From Halorubellus sp. JP-L1 (lineage in GTDB: Archaea; Halobacteriota; Halobacteria; Halobacteriales; Natrialbaceae), in NCBI RefSeq assembly GCF_011440375.1, contig NZ_JAAOIR010000001.1:744001-808000 (forward strand): a stretch of DNA of 64,000 nt, written 5' to 3'. A model generated the notes under the pieces. It searched no databases, was not told the DNA's origin, and saw nothing but the letters and a program-made list of their open reading frames with translations. The position numbers were made by a program, and so were the translations under genes. Positions 12,943 through 22,046 of the stretch are shown here, piece after piece (position 1 is the first letter of the stretch; the number at the start of each line of letters is the position of its first letter).

Positions 12943-13647
12943 ATGACGTCGCTCGAGGGGCCGAGAGGCACGCCCGTTCAGAGCGAGCACGACCCGGACG
13001 CGACGCTGCTCCCGGAGACGCCACCGGGGTACGCCGACCCCGTCGAGTTCCGGTATCCGCTCGTCGGCCTCGTCGCCCTCGTCGCCGCCCTCACCGTCTT
13101 CTCGCTGGCCCTCTTCGGGTGGCTGCTGTACGTCGCGCAGGGGCCGGACGCGCTCGCGGCCGCGGTCGCCATCGAGGAGACCGCCGATAGCGTGACGTTC
13201 ACGACCGATCTCGGCGTGCTCGCGCTCGCACTCCTCTTCGGCGTCGGTGCCGTCACCGCGCTCCACGAGTTCGTGCACGGGCTCGCGTATCGGTTGCTCG
13301 GTTACGAAGTGTCCTACGGCGTCCTCGTCGGAATGGGCGCGTTCTACGCCGCCGCCTTCCACCAGTTCCAGCGCCGGGACCACAACCTCCTCGTCGGTGC
13401 CGCCCCGCTCGTCGTCATCGACGCCATCCTGGTCGCAGCCCTGTTCGTTCCGAACCCGACGGTGGCGTTCGTCGCGTTCGTCGGCCTCCTGTTCAATACC
13501 ACCGGTGCCGCGGGCGACCTCTACCTCGTCGCGACGCTCCTCCGGATGCCCGGCGACGTCCTCCTCTACGACAGCGACGCGCGGCACAGCTACGTCTTCT
13601 ACCGGGGCGGGGGCGAGGACGAGAACCGGCAGACGCGACGGTCGTGA
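12943..13647 (+). CDS. DUF3267-type membrane protein with HEFVH motif
   Basis: A 234-aa integral membrane protein with about four transmembrane segments (roughly 42-65, 85-110, 150-175, 180-200). HEFVH at the start of the second hydrophobic region resembles the metal motif of the DUF3267 / site-2-protease-like families. The soluble tail (YDSDARHSYVFYRG) is cytosolic or external. A proteolytic role is plausible from HExxH, but many DUF3267 members have no proven activity. It is a stand-alone gene 75 bases after mutY. Confidence 0.75.
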   Translation: MTSLEGPRGTPVQSEHDPDATLLPETPPGYADPVEFRYPLVGLVALVAALTVFSLALFGWLLYVAQGPDALAAAVAIEETADSVTFTTDLGVLALALLFGVGAVTALHEFVHGLAYRLLGYEVSYGVLVGMGAFYAAAFHQFQRRDHNLLVGAAPLVVIDAILVAALFVPNPTVAFVAFVGLLFNTTGAAGDLYLVATLLRMPGDVLLYDSDARHSYVFYRGGGEDENRQTRRS

Positions 13648-13708
13648 CCTGTGACGATTCGAGCGAACTGCCGTAAGGCGTAAGGACCGTCCGCCGAGTG
13701 TGGGTGGT

Positions 13709-14488
13709 ATGGATTCGGGTGAGCGCGACGACCTCGTGGGGACGCTGACCCGGCGACGCGAGATCCTGGGGGCGCTCGACGAACGACCGCGGGACAAGCC
13801 GGCGCTCGTCCGGGAACTCGGCGTCGCCCGGTCGACGGTCGACCGCGCGGTCCGCCAGCTGGAGTCGTGCGGACTCGCCGAGCGCGGTCCCGACGGCATC
13901 GAGCTGACGACGTGCGGCGAGGTGGCGCTCGACGTCTACGGAGCGTTCACGGCGCGACTGGAGGCGCTCTGGGAATGCCACGACGTCGTGTCGCAGTTGC
14001 CGTCGCGCGAGTTCGCGCCGCCCGTGTTCCTGGCGGACGCGGACGTCGTCCGGGCGTCGGTGTCGGCACCGGACCGACCGATCATGGCGTTCGTCGACCT
14101 CGTCGAGGAGGCGACGTACGCCAGGGGGTTCTCGCCGGCGGCGTACGGCGCGTACGTGGACGCGTTCGAGCGCCGCGTCACTGCGGGCGAGTTGACGGCC
14201 GAACTGGCGTTCAGCGACGAGGCGCTCACCGAGTTGACGACGACGCACCGGGACGCCATCGAGCGCGCCGCGAGCACCGGGCGGGTGACCGTGCATCGCG
14301 TCGAGACGCTACCGACGGCGGGCGTGGTCGTCCTCGAACGCGGGGACGCCGGGCCGGTCGTGGCGATGGGCGTCCACGACGGATCGAGTCTGTCCGCGGT
14401 CGTGACGAACGACGCGCCCGACGCCGTCGCGTGGGCGCGGGACTTCGTCGACGAACAGTTCGAGCGCGCGGACCCGATCCCGCTGTAG
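13709..14488 (+). CDS. Winged-helix transcriptional regulator (FilR1-like C-terminal region)
   Basis: A 259-aa DNA-binding protein. The N-terminal winged helix (about 5-75) reads ILGALDERPRDKPALVRELG followed by a recognition helix VARSTVDRAVRQLESCGLAE. The C-terminal two thirds resembles the effector region of haloarchaeal and methanogen FilR1-type regulators. The ATG is preferred over the GTG three codons upstream. No obvious operon partner: the next gene, a flavin reductase, starts 72 bases downstream and could be a target. The effector is unknown. Confidence 0.82.
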   Translation: MDSGERDDLVGTLTRRREILGALDERPRDKPALVRELGVARSTVDRAVRQLESCGLAERGPDGIELTTCGEVALDVYGAFTARLEALWECHDVVSQLPSREFAPPVFLADADVVRASVSAPDRPIMAFVDLVEEATYARGFSPAAYGAYVDAFERRVTAGELTAELAFSDEALTELTTTHRDAIERAASTGRVTVHRVETLPTAGVVVLERGDAGPVVAMGVHDGSSLSAVVTNDAPDAVAWARDFVDEQFERADPIPL

Positions 14489-14560
14489 CCCGACGACAGG
14501 GGGCGTCGACCTCCTCCGGGTGAACGGGGTTTTTTGACGCCGGTCCGCGTCGGGTCGAGT

Positions 14561-15139
14561 ATGCCATCGGACGTGCACGTCGTCGCGCTCTGCGGGAGTC
14601 TCCGCGAGGACAGCCACACGCGGACGGCGCTCGAAACTGCGCTCGCGGCGGCCGAGAACGTGGGTGCGAGCACGGACCTCGTCGACCTCCGCGCGCTCGA
14701 CCTGCCGGTGTTCGACGCGGACGACGACGACGCCGGCGACGCCGACGCGCTCCGCGCGGCGGTCGGGGACGCGGACGCCATCATCCTCGGCTCGCCGATG
14801 TACCACGGGTCGTACTCGTCGCCGCTGAAGACCGCGCTCGACTACTGCGGGTTCGACGAGTTCGAGAACAAGACCGTCGGCCTGCTCGCCGTCGCCGGCG
14901 GCGGGTTCCCCGTCACCGCGCTCGAGCACCTGCGGTCGGTGTGCCGGGCGCTCGACGCGTGGGTGATTCCACATCAGGCCGCGATCCCGAAGGCCTCGCG
15001 GGCGTTCGAGGACGGCGCGTTCGTCGACGACGGCCTGGAGGAGCGCGTGCGAACGCTCGGCCGGCGCGCGGTCCAGTACGCGAACATCGAACCGGACCCG
15101 CACAGCTTCGAGAGCCAGGAGAACGTCGGCGCTCGCTGA
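14561..15139 (+). CDS. NADPH-dependent FMN reductase family protein
   Basis: A 192-aa flavodoxin-like reductase. VALCGSLREDSHTRTAL (5-21) is the FMN phosphate-binding start, and LGSPMYHGSYSSPLKTALDY (about 76-95) is the family signature of NAD(P)H:FMN / azo / quinone reductases. Cytosolic, likely a dimer. The start at ATG 14561 matches the family N-terminus. An AT-rich stretch 26-32 bases upstream (ggggttttttgacg) may be a weak promoter or the end signal of the preceding gene. Confidence 0.88.
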   Translation: MPSDVHVVALCGSLREDSHTRTALETALAAAENVGASTDLVDLRALDLPVFDADDDDAGDADALRAAVGDADAIILGSPMYHGSYSSPLKTALDYCGFDEFENKTVGLLAVAGGGFPVTALEHLRSVCRALDAWVIPHQAAIPKASRAFEDGAFVDDGLEERVRTLGRRAVQYANIEPDPHSFESQENVGAR

Positions 15140-15239
15140 CTGCCCCGGTACTCCGCGGACAGACGCGCCCGCTGACTGCTCCGAGACGCCGCGGAACGGT
15201 GGCGCCAGGTGACTGCTTGCGTATAGCGTCGTGGCTTCG

Positions 15240-16220
15240 CTACCAGCGGTGGTGGACGTGCTCGCGGACGTACTCGTCGTAGACGGCGGCGACGGCGTCG
15301 CGTTCGTCGTCGGTCGGCGCGGGCCGGTCGGCGGCGGCGACGTTCGACTCGACGTGCGCGGGCGTCGTCGTCCCCGGGATGACGGTCGTGACGGCGTCGT
15401 GGTCGAGGATCCAGCGGAGCGTGAACGCCGCGAGGTCGTCGACGCCGGTGCGGGACTGGAGTTCGTCGACGGCGTCGAGGCCGACGTCGAAGGGGACGCC
15501 CGCGAACGTCTCGCCGACGTCGAAGGCCTCGCCGTCGCGGTTGAAGTTTCGGTGGTCGTCCTCCGCGAACTCGTCGTCCGCGGAGAGCGCGCCCGTCAGG
15601 AGGCCGGACGCGTAGGGAACGCGGACGATGACGCCGACGTCGGCGTCGGCGGCGCGGTCGAGGAAGTGCTCGGCGGGGCGCTGCCGGAACGGGTTGAAGA
15701 TTATCTGGACGGTCTCGACCCCATCGTACTCGATCGCCTTCAGGCCCTCTTCGACGCGTTCGACGCTGACGCCGTAGTTCGCGACGCGGTCCTCGTCGAC
15801 GAGCGCCTCCAGCGCGTCGAACGTCTCCGGCTGGTAGTAGACGTCAGTCGGCGGACAGTGCAACTGGACGAGGTCGAGGACGTCGACGTCGAGGTTCTCG
15901 CGCGACCGGTCGACGAACTCGCGGAGGTGCTCGAGGTCGTAGTCCGCGGCGCGATGCGGGTCGAGTCGTCGACCGGCCTTCGTCGCCACGAACGGGTCGG
16001 CGTCGTGCTCGGCGAGCACGTCCGCGATCAGTCGTTCGCTCCGGCCGTCGCCGTAGACGTCCGCGGTGTCGAGGAAGGTTACGCCTTCGTCGAGCGCCGT
16101 GCGGACGACCTCGCGGCCGGTGTCCGCGGGCACGTCGCCCCAGTCGCCGCCGATCTGCCACGTCCCGAGTCCGACCTCCGTCACCGTCTCGCCCGTCGTC
16201 CCGAGCGGTCGTTCGTCCAT
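15240..16220 (-). CDS. Aldo/keto reductase
   Basis: A 326-aa NADPH-dependent TIM-barrel oxidoreductase. The catalytic tetrad is visible: D51 and Y56 (FLDTADVYGDGR), K81 (ATKAGR) and H121 (QLHCPP). NADP-binding residues lie in VIPGTTTPAHVESN near the C-terminus. It belongs to the general stress-protein / YghZ-like branch of the superfamily; the physiological carbonyl substrate is unknown. Convergent with the preceding flavin reductase and on the same strand as rps17e, but 180 bases away and probably independent. Confidence 0.92.
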   Translation of the reverse strand: MDERPLGTTGETVTEVGLGTWQIGGDWGDVPADTGREVVRTALDEGVTFLDTADVYGDGRSERLIADVLAEHDADPFVATKAGRRLDPHRAADYDLEHLREFVDRSRENLDVDVLDLVQLHCPPTDVYYQPETFDALEALVDEDRVANYGVSVERVEEGLKAIEYDGVETVQIIFNPFRQRPAEHFLDRAADADVGVIVRVPYASGLLTGALSADDEFAEDDHRNFNRDGEAFDVGETFAGVPFDVGLDAVDELQSRTGVDDLAAFTLRWILDHDAVTTVIPGTTTPAHVESNVAAADRPAPTDDERDAVAAVYDEYVREHVHHRW

Positions 16221-16400
16221 GATTCAACGGTAGCGGGCACGGGGCCTAAGGATTGGGACAGCGGCAGGGCCTCAGAGTGGAGGGAAGCGTCCCGTCGCCG
16301 AATCCGGCGTGTGTGAACGGTGGAGCCAGCGTACGTGGTCCGCGGACGCAGTGAGAGAGTGCGGCCGCTACGGAGGCGAGTGCGGGAGTCAGGTCCGTCG

Positions 16401-16595
16401 TCAGGCTTCGGCCGCGGCGGTGTTCTTCTTGCGCGTGACGTAGCCGGCGATGCGGTTGCGGACGCCCTTGGACTCGATGTTCGTGAGCTTCTGGACGCTC
16501 TGCTTGTTGGTCTCGAACTCGGTCGTGAACGCCGTCGGGTACTGGTCGAGGAGGATAGTACCCGTCTTCTTGACGTAGTCGGGTTTGATGGCCAT
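16401..16595 (-). CDS. rps17e: 30S ribosomal protein S17e
   Basis: Archaeal/eukaryotic small-subunit ribosomal protein eS17, 64 aa. It starts MAIKPDYVKKTGTILLDQYP, the canonical family start; nine upstream in-frame codons are discarded. NKQSVQKLTNIESKGVRNRI is the conserved RNA-binding helix region. The minus-strand sequence about 25-35 bases upstream contains CCCTTTTTGG, a possible TATA element. It closes the run cofD-DUS-CitG-DUF447-rps17e. Confidence 0.96.
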   Translation of the reverse strand: MAIKPDYVKKTGTILLDQYPTAFTTEFETNKQSVQKLTNIESKGVRNRIAGYVTRKKNTAAAEA

Positions 16596-16676
16596 ACCGA
16601 TTTGTTCCCCGTTCGCCCCCAAAAAGGGTTCGTTCTCCCGCGGGGACTCCAGGTGGCTCGTGTCAGTGCTGACCGA

Positions 16677-17396
16677 TCAGTCCCCGGGGAGGTCTGGCGT
16701 GGGCGTCCAGTCGTCGGCGAGCGCGGCGACCCTGCGGATGGCTTCGTGCTCGCGCGGCCCGCCGCAGGTCGCGGCGACCTGGACGGCGCGGTCGAGTCGT
16801 TCGCGGAGCGCGTCGTCGTCGAACCCGGGGACGCCGATGCGGGAGGCGGCGACGGTCGCGTCGACGACGGCGGCGTGCCCGCGGTTGACGACGGGGACGA
16901 CGCGTCGGCGTTCCTCGGATTCGACGGGGTCGAGCCGCCACGTCTCGACGCGCGTCCCGTCCTCGTCGGTCGCGTCGATCGGCGTCGCCTCGACGCGAAC
17001 CCAGGCGTCCGCGGAGTCGAGGACGGCGTCGTCGGTCTCGTGGATGCCGAGCGCGGCCTCCGCGAAGTCCACGGGGTCGATCGTGAACTGGACGACGCCG
17101 CCACCGCGGGCGTGGAAGTTCCGCCACGTCCGCGTCCGCCCGTACGTGAACGCCGTCACCGCGTCCGACTCGGTCGATTCCGTCGTGCCCCTCTCGCTCG
17201 ACGCGCCATCGTCGGGTTCAGTCGTGCCCCTCTCGCTCGACGCGCCATCGCCGGGGTCGGGTGTGCGAGCGTGCACGCCGAGGGCGGCGTGGTTCCAGCT
17301 GTCGTTCGGGCCGCGCGTCGCGACGACGGTCTCGGTGACGCCGCGGAGGTCCGCGGGCCAGTGGTCGTCGGACGCGCTCGCGCGGTCGTCGCTCAC
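16677..17396 (-). CDS. DUF447 family protein
   Basis: A 239-aa protein of the archaeal/methylotroph DUF447 family, whose members resemble flavin-binding split-barrel proteins (seen here as TETVVATRGPNDSWNHAALG and GRTRTWRNFHARGGGVVQF). The start is a GTG whose last two bases overlap the CitG-like stop (GTGA), giving MSDDRASASDDHW; the longer frame upstream is antisense noise. A 13-residue duplication (DGASSERGTTEP twice) around residues 45-70 corresponds to a 39-bp tandem repeat. The family has been found with tetrahydromethanopterin-type cofactor genes, and its neighbours here fit cofactor metabolism. Confidence 0.8.
   Translation of the reverse strand: MSDDRASASDDHWPADLRGVTETVVATRGPNDSWNHAALGVHARTPDPGDGASSERGTTEPDDGASSERGTTESTESDAVTAFTYGRTRTWRNFHARGGGVVQFTIDPVDFAEAALGIHETDDAVLDSADAWVRVEATPIDATDEDGTRVETWRLDPVESEERRRVVPVVNRGHAAVVDATVAASRIGVPGFDDDALRERLDRAVQVAATCGGPREHEAIRRVAALADDWTPTPDLPGD
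17183..17260. repeat. 39-bp tandem duplication inside the DUF447 gene
   Basis: Two copies of a 39-bp unit beginning gtcgtgcccctctcgctcga, with minor differences in the second. It keeps frame and duplicates 13 residues in a probably disordered loop. Confidence 0.8.
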
Positions 17397-18253
17397 GGCC
17401 TCACCCCGTGGGCTTCGAGCGCGACGAACAGCGCGCCGGCGACGAGGTCCGCGGTCGTCCCCGGGTTGACGCCGCGGTCGACGAGGTCGTCGGCGAACGC
17501 GTCGACCGCGTCCCGGTCGGTCGCGACCGAGACGCCCGCCTCTCGGAGGTCGCTCGCGCGCTCGGTGACCTCGCGCGCGACGGCGTCGCCGTGCTTCTCG
17601 GCGACGAGCGTGTCCGGTTCCTCGGCGAGGAGCGCGAGGAACGCGTCGGCCGCGCGGTCGGCGAGCGGGCCGTCCGCGGCCGCGACGTCGTCGGCGGCGT
17701 CGAACGCGCGCTCGAAGCCGGTCGTCCACGCCGCGGCGACGCCGTCCCGGTCCGCGCTCTCCGCCATGAGGTCCCCGAGCGTGAGGTCGCGGTCGCGGAC
17801 CGCCGGCACCGCCGCGCTCCCGCGGCGGACGTCGAGGTCCGGGGCGTCCGGTGGCGGGTCGCCGACGAACACGTCGACGTGGTCGAACGAGCGATAGAAC
17901 GCCGCGGCGTCTTCGACGGTCGTCGCCGCGACCACCTCGCGAGCGCGCCCCGGGGTGCAGGGACCAGTCGCGGCGGCGCGGACGAGCGGTGCGAGGACGA
18001 GGAGCGCGCCGAACTGCGTGTTCCCGCCGGACTGTTCGCTCATCCCCGCTACCGCTCGCTCGAATCCCTCGCCGACGCCGACGGACGGGTCCGCGAGCGC
18101 GTCCAGACCGGGACGCGCGCCGACTGCGCCCGCGAGAAAGTGCTCGAAGCGCAGGTCGGGGAGGTCGCGCTCTCGGTCGACGTTCCCCGGCTTGGGCGTC
18201 CCCGCGACCTCCAGGAGGAGCGCGAGTTCCGCGTTCGCGGCGGTCGAGTACAC
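17393..18253 (-). CDS. CitG-like triphosphoribosyl-dephospho-CoA synthase family protein
   Basis: A 286-aa protein of the CitG/MdcB superfamily. The signature VAGTPKPGNVDRERD lies near the N-terminus, followed by FEHFLAGAVG. In bacteria CitG transfers a ribose-triphosphate group to dephospho-CoA; no citrate lyase is visible here, so the archaeal protein probably acts on another cofactor. I choose the GTG at 18253 because family members begin about ten residues before AELALLLEV; a GTG 17 codons upstream is possible. Its stop overlaps the DUF447 start. Confidence 0.82.
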   Translation of the reverse strand: MYSTAANAELALLLEVAGTPKPGNVDRERDLPDLRFEHFLAGAVGARPGLDALADPSVGVGEGFERAVAGMSEQSGGNTQFGALLVLAPLVRAAATGPCTPGRAREVVAATTVEDAAAFYRSFDHVDVFVGDPPPDAPDLDVRRGSAAVPAVRDRDLTLGDLMAESADRDGVAAAWTTGFERAFDAADDVAAADGPLADRAADAFLALLAEEPDTLVAEKHGDAVAREVTERASDLREAGVSVATDRDAVDAFADDLVDRGVNPGTTADLVAGALFVALEAHGVRP

Positions 18254-18353
18254 GATAGCGCGTTCGCGGCCGACCGGAAAAAGTCCGCCGGGTAGCGGCC
18301 GCACTGGCCGCCCCGGCGGGTACCGTGCGTTCGGAGCGGTCGAACCTGCCGTG

Positions 18354-19118
18354 TTACGCGTCGACGCGCGCCTCGCGGAGGGCGTCGCGGACGCGGTCGA
18401 GGACGACGGGTTCGGTGCTCGGTCGGCCGACGCTGACCGCGTCCGCGCCGTACGCGAGGTACTCCTGGACGCTCACGGCGTCCCGGACCTCGTTGTTCGC
18501 GACGACGAACAGCTCGGGCGCTGCGGTCGCGACGTCGGCGACGACGGACTCGGAGTCCATCGCGTCGACGTGGAGGACGCTCGCGCCGGCGTCTGCGACC
18601 GCGGCGGCGGTCTCGGCGAGGTCCACGCCGTCGACCTCGGCGCGCACCTTCACGCTCACCGTCGCGTCCGCGGCCGCGGCCGAAGCGACGTACTCGCGGA
18701 GGCGGTCGGTGTCCGCGAGCAGGGTCTCGCCGCAGCCGACCGCCCGCAGCTCGGGCTGGCGACAGTGCGCGTTCACCTCCAGGATGGCGTCGTGGGCGGC
18801 GCAGGCTTCGGCAGCAGCGCGGACCGGTTCGGGCGTCGTCGCGCGGACGTTCACGCCCGCGCGGAGGTCCGCGTCAGCGAGCGCCGCAAGCTGGTCGTCG
18901 ATCCACGAGAGCGGGTCGGCGGGCAGGAACTCCGTCCTGTCGCGCTCGACGAGCGCGCGCGCCGCCTCGCGCGACGGCTCGTCGAGCGCGATGCCGCCGA
19001 GGAACGCCGCACCCGCGTAGTCGGCTCCCCGGTGTGCCCAGGCCGCGTCGGACTCGCCGGAGAGGCTCGCGAGCGCGAGCCGCGGTTCGAACGGTCCAGG
19101 AACGAACGAGTCGGTCAC
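18354..19118 (-). CDS. Archaeal TIM-barrel protein related to tRNA-dihydrouridine synthase (nifR3-like)
   Basis: A 254-aa TIM-barrel protein of the archaeal nifR3-related group (DUS superfamily). Visible features are LEVNAHCRQPEL (cysteine in the DUS-like position), VSVKVRAEVDGVD, and the phosphate-binding end AYGADAVSVGRPS. True DUS enzymes are longer and carry an RNA-binding helical domain, which is absent here. An FMN-dependent enzyme of small-molecule (perhaps pterin or deazaflavin) metabolism is therefore as likely as tRNA modification. The start is GTG. It lies 21 bases after cofD. Confidence 0.8.
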   Translation of the reverse strand: MTDSFVPGPFEPRLALASLSGESDAAWAHRGADYAGAAFLGGIALDEPSREAARALVERDRTEFLPADPLSWIDDQLAALADADLRAGVNVRATTPEPVRAAAEACAAHDAILEVNAHCRQPELRAVGCGETLLADTDRLREYVASAAAADATVSVKVRAEVDGVDLAETAAAVADAGASVLHVDAMDSESVVADVATAAPELFVVANNEVRDAVSVQEYLAYGADAVSVGRPSTEPVVLDRVRDALREARVDA

Positions 19119-19139
19119 GGCGCTGGCTACGCGGTGCGG

Positions 19140-20132
19140 TCACTCAACTGCGTCGATGGCGCGCGTCACCGCCCCCACGACACGCCGGGCGTCCTCGCGG
19201 CCGTCGATGCGGACGTCCGTCCGCTCCGTGTGCACGTCGAACGACGCGTCGTCCTCGTCGTCGACGACGAACGCGTCCGCGAACGGATACGCACTCGACA
19301 GTCCCTGCGTGCTCGGTTCGCCGCCGACCGCGTCCATGAGTTTGGCGACGGGGCCGCTGAACGCCTCGTCGCCGAGGAACGGCGACACCGCGACCACCGT
19401 CGCGTCCTCGAGCGCCGCCCCGATGCCGGGCACGGACAGCATCGGCCCGATGCTCGTCACGGGGTTCGACGGCCCGATGACGACGACGTCGTCGAGCGCG
19501 TCGAGTACGCCCGGTGCGGGTTCGGCGTTCGAGGACCCGCGGAACTCGACGTTCTCCACGGTCGGCTCGCCGTCCCGCCCCACCCAGAACTCCTGGAAGT
19601 GCATCACGCCCTGGGGCGTGTGGATGAGGCTCGCGACCGGGTCGTTCGTCATCGGGAGCAAGTCAAGTTCCAGCCCGAAGCCGGCGGCGAGTTCGTCGGT
19701 TACCTCCGCGAGCGTGTACCCCTGGTCGAGGAGGCTCGTTCGCGTCACGTGCACCGCCCGGTCGCGGTCGCCGATCTCCATGAACTCCGCGACGCCGGAG
19801 AACCGACGCCACCGCGAGAGCGGTCGCCCCTCCGTCTGGCGTTCCTCCGAGAGGAACTGCGGACCCCCCTCGAGTCCCGCGGCCTCGGCCACGTCCATGA
19901 GCGCGTCGTGCGTTCGCGTCGTGTCCCCGCGGATCCCCCACCAACGGTCGCGGTCGAGGACGCCACCGCCCTGGAAAATGAGCGTGTCGAGGTCCGGACA
20001 CACGATCAGTCCGCCGAGTTCGACGTCGTCGCCCGTGTTCGCGACGACCGTCGTCTCGTCCGGCGAGAACGCGCCCGCGGCTCCCTCAAGCAACTTCGGC
20101 GTTCCGGTGCCACCGGAGAGAAACGTCACCAT
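19140..20132 (-). CDS. cofD: 2-phospho-L-lactate transferase (coenzyme F420 biosynthesis)
   Basis: CofD joins the lactyl-phosphate (or PEP-derived) moiety to 7,8-didemethyl-8-hydroxy-5-deazariboflavin to form F420-0, 330 aa. It begins with the family signature [27 protein letters not shown] (about 33-43) and [14 protein letters not shown] (about 222-235) are the substrate-binding regions. It is the first gene of a minus-strand set with the DUS-like, CitG-like and DUF447 genes, 168 bases from a divergent membrane-protein gene. F420 is used by many haloarchaeal enzymes. Confidence 0.95.
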   Translation of the reverse strand: MVTFLSGGTGTPKLLEGAAGAFSPDETTVVANTGDDVELGGLIVCPDLDTLIFQGGGVLDRDRWWGIRGDTTRTHDALMDVAEAAGLEGGPQFLSEERQTEGRPLSRWRRFSGVAEFMEIGDRDRAVHVTRTSLLDQGYTLAEVTDELAAGFGLELDLLPMTNDPVASLIHTPQGVMHFQEFWVGRDGEPTVENVEFRGSSNAEPAPGVLDALDDVVVIGPSNPVTSIGPMLSVPGIGAALEDATVVAVSPFLGDEAFSGPVAKLMDAVGGEPSTQGLSSAYPFADAFVVDDEDDASFDVHTERTDVRIDGREDARRVVGAVTRAIDAVE

Positions 20133-20300
20133 GCCAGCCCGTTCCCGGGCGCTCGTCTAAACGGTTCCGGCCCATTCAGTGCGCGAGACCGCGACCGCCT
20201 CCCGCGAGCGGACGACCGCGAACCGCTCCACGCCGGGGGCTCGACGACTGCCAGCGGCAGAGCTTTCATACCAGTTGCGTGCGAAGTGGTAACAGAGACC

Positions 20301-22028
20301 ATGTCAAGTGAAAGTGGTAACGTACTGGTGTCGACGTACGCCGACCGATTCGGGGAACCGTTCACGAGCGACGAGGTGTACGGCTACTGGCTGTTCGTCG
20401 TGGGGGTGGTCGCCGCCATCGTCGGCATGGCGCTGTTCCTCACGTCGATGGGTGACGGCCGAACGGGGACGCGAGGGATCGCGTACCTCCTCGCCGGATC
20501 GGGGCTCGCGGCGGCACTCGCCGGCCTCGTCGTCGGCCAGTCCTTCCACGCGAACGCGAAGCGCCTCGTCTACGTCGGCCTCGTCGTGTGCCTCGCCGCG
20601 ATGGCGTGGTTCACGACCGTCTTCCCCGCCGACTGGGCGCTCGACTCGAGCGGAGCGCAGACCGTCGTCCTCGTCTACACCCTCGGGCTGGCGCTGATCA
20701 CGGTCTCGGGCGCGATCGCACCGATCTCCGTCGGGCAGAGTCGAGCCCGGCTCGCCGTCGAGGAACGGCTCCACGCCGCGCGCGCCGACGACGAGGCCGA
20801 CGCGAACACGATCGCGGCGTTGGAGGAGACCGTCGACGAGAGGGAGAGCCGGATCGAGGAACTCGAAGCGTCGCTCCAGGAGGCACGCGAGCGCGCCGAG
20901 ACCTCCGACGCCAGCGCGACGGAAGCCCGCCGCGAGGCCGAGGCCGCCGAAGCGAGTGCCGCGGACGCACGCAGCGAGGCCGAGACGACCGAGGCGTCGC
21001 TCGCGGAGGTGACCGCGCACGTCGAAGCGTTGGAGGATAGTTCCGCGACGTTCGACGTCTATCGCGACAAGGCCGGGAAGTGGCGCTGGCGGCTCGTCCA
21101 CCAGAACGGGAACATCATCGCGACCTCCGGCGAGTCGTACTCGAACGACCGGAACGCGCGCCGCGGGATGCGAAGCGTCAAGCGGAACTCGCTCGGTGCC
21201 GCCGTCGTCTGGCAGCGCGACGAGGAGGAACCGGAACCCGTCCCGGATCCCGTCGCCGAAGACCCCTCGGCGTCGTTCGAACTCTACCGGGACGCGAACG
21301 ACGAGTACCGCTGGCGGCTCCGGCACGACAACGGCGAGATCATCGCGGCCGCGACGCGCGGGTTCGCCTCGAAGGCCGGCGCACGCGAGAGCGTCGACGC
21401 GGTGAGCGAGTACGTCGCGCCCGCGGACTACCTCGAGTTCGACCCCGCGGGCATCGAGGTGTACGAGGACGTCGTCGGTGAGTACCGCTGGCGACTCGTC
21501 GCCCGTAACGGGAACATCCTCGGCGACTCCGGCGAGGGCTACGCCAGCCGGTCGAACGCGCGCCGCGCCGCCGACCGGTTCCAGGAGGCGACCGGCGACG
21601 CCGAGGTCGATACCGAGAGCGGCGTCCGGTTCGAGACGTCCACCGACGCCGCGGGCGGCCACCGCTGGCGACTCGTCGCCGCGAACGGCGAACCCATCGC
21701 CGACTCCGGCGAGGGCTACAGTTCGCGCTCCGCGCTGACCGACGCCATCGATCGCGTCCGCGACCTCGCCCCGCAGGCCGACCGGCTCACGATCGCCGCG
21801 GCCGTGATCGAGGTCCACGAGGACGGCAGCGGCGAGTTCCGCTGGCGGCTCCGGCACCGCAACGGAACCATCCTCGGCACGTCTGGCGAAGGCTACGCGA
21901 GCCGATCCGGTGCGGTCGACGCGGTCAACGGCGTGAAGCGACACGCCCCGAACGCGCCCGTCGAAGGCGACGCTACTGGCGGCTCCGAGGACGACGCCGC
22001 CGACGAGCCCGAGAGCGACGCCGCCTGA
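20301..22028 (+). CDS. Membrane protein with coiled coil and five HVO_2922/YegP-like (DUF1508) repeats
   Basis: A 575-aa protein with an unusual build. Residues 1-150 hold four transmembrane segments (about 27-48, 58-78, 85-105, 115-138). Residues about 155-250 form an Ala/Glu-rich coiled coil. The rest carries five tandem domains, each with a core like (F/I)-x-V/L-Y-x-D ... RWRL-x-x-x-NG-x-I ... (S)GEGYASR, starting near residues 254, 329, 391, 448 and 514. The domain is that of the HVO_2922/YegP family, usually found in one or two copies in small soluble proteins. A membrane-anchored array suggests a scaffold or stress-related binder; the ligand is unknown. Confidence 0.85.
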   Translation: MSSESGNVLVSTYADRFGEPFTSDEVYGYWLFVVGVVAAIVGMALFLTSMGDGRTGTRGIAYLLAGSGLAAALAGLVVGQSFHANAKRLVYVGLVVCLAAMAWFTTVFPADWALDSSGAQTVVLVYTLGLALITVSGAIAPISVGQSRARLAVEERLHAARADDEADANTIAALEETVDERESRIEELEASLQEARERAETSDASATEARREAEAAEASAADARSEAETTEASLAEVTAHVEALEDSSATFDVYRDKAGKWRWRLVHQNGNIIATSGESYSNDRNARRGMRSVKRNSLGAAVVWQRDEEEPEPVPDPVAEDPSASFELYRDANDEYRWRLRHDNGEIIAAATRGFASKAGARESVDAVSEYVAPADYLEFDPAGIEVYEDVVGEYRWRLVARNGNILGDSGEGYASRSNARRAADRFQEATGDAEVDTESGVRFETSTDAAGGHRWRLVAANGEPIADSGEGYSSRSALTDAIDRVRDLAPQADRLTIAAAVIEVHEDGSGEFRWRLRHRNGTILGTSGEGYASRSGAVDAVNGVKRHAPNAPVEGDATGGSEDDAADEPESDAA

Positions 22029-22046
22029 ACGCCCGCGCGGACCTCT

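Noticed and set aside
11665-13899. 744-aa minus-strand frame across mutY and the DUF3267 gene
   Set aside because: Antisense to two well-supported genes, and its residues are not haloarchaeal in composition.
17955-20300. Upstream extension of the repeat-protein frame to 1357 aa
   Set aside because: The extension is antisense to cofD and the DUS-like gene; the ATG at 20301 begins the membrane protein cleanly.
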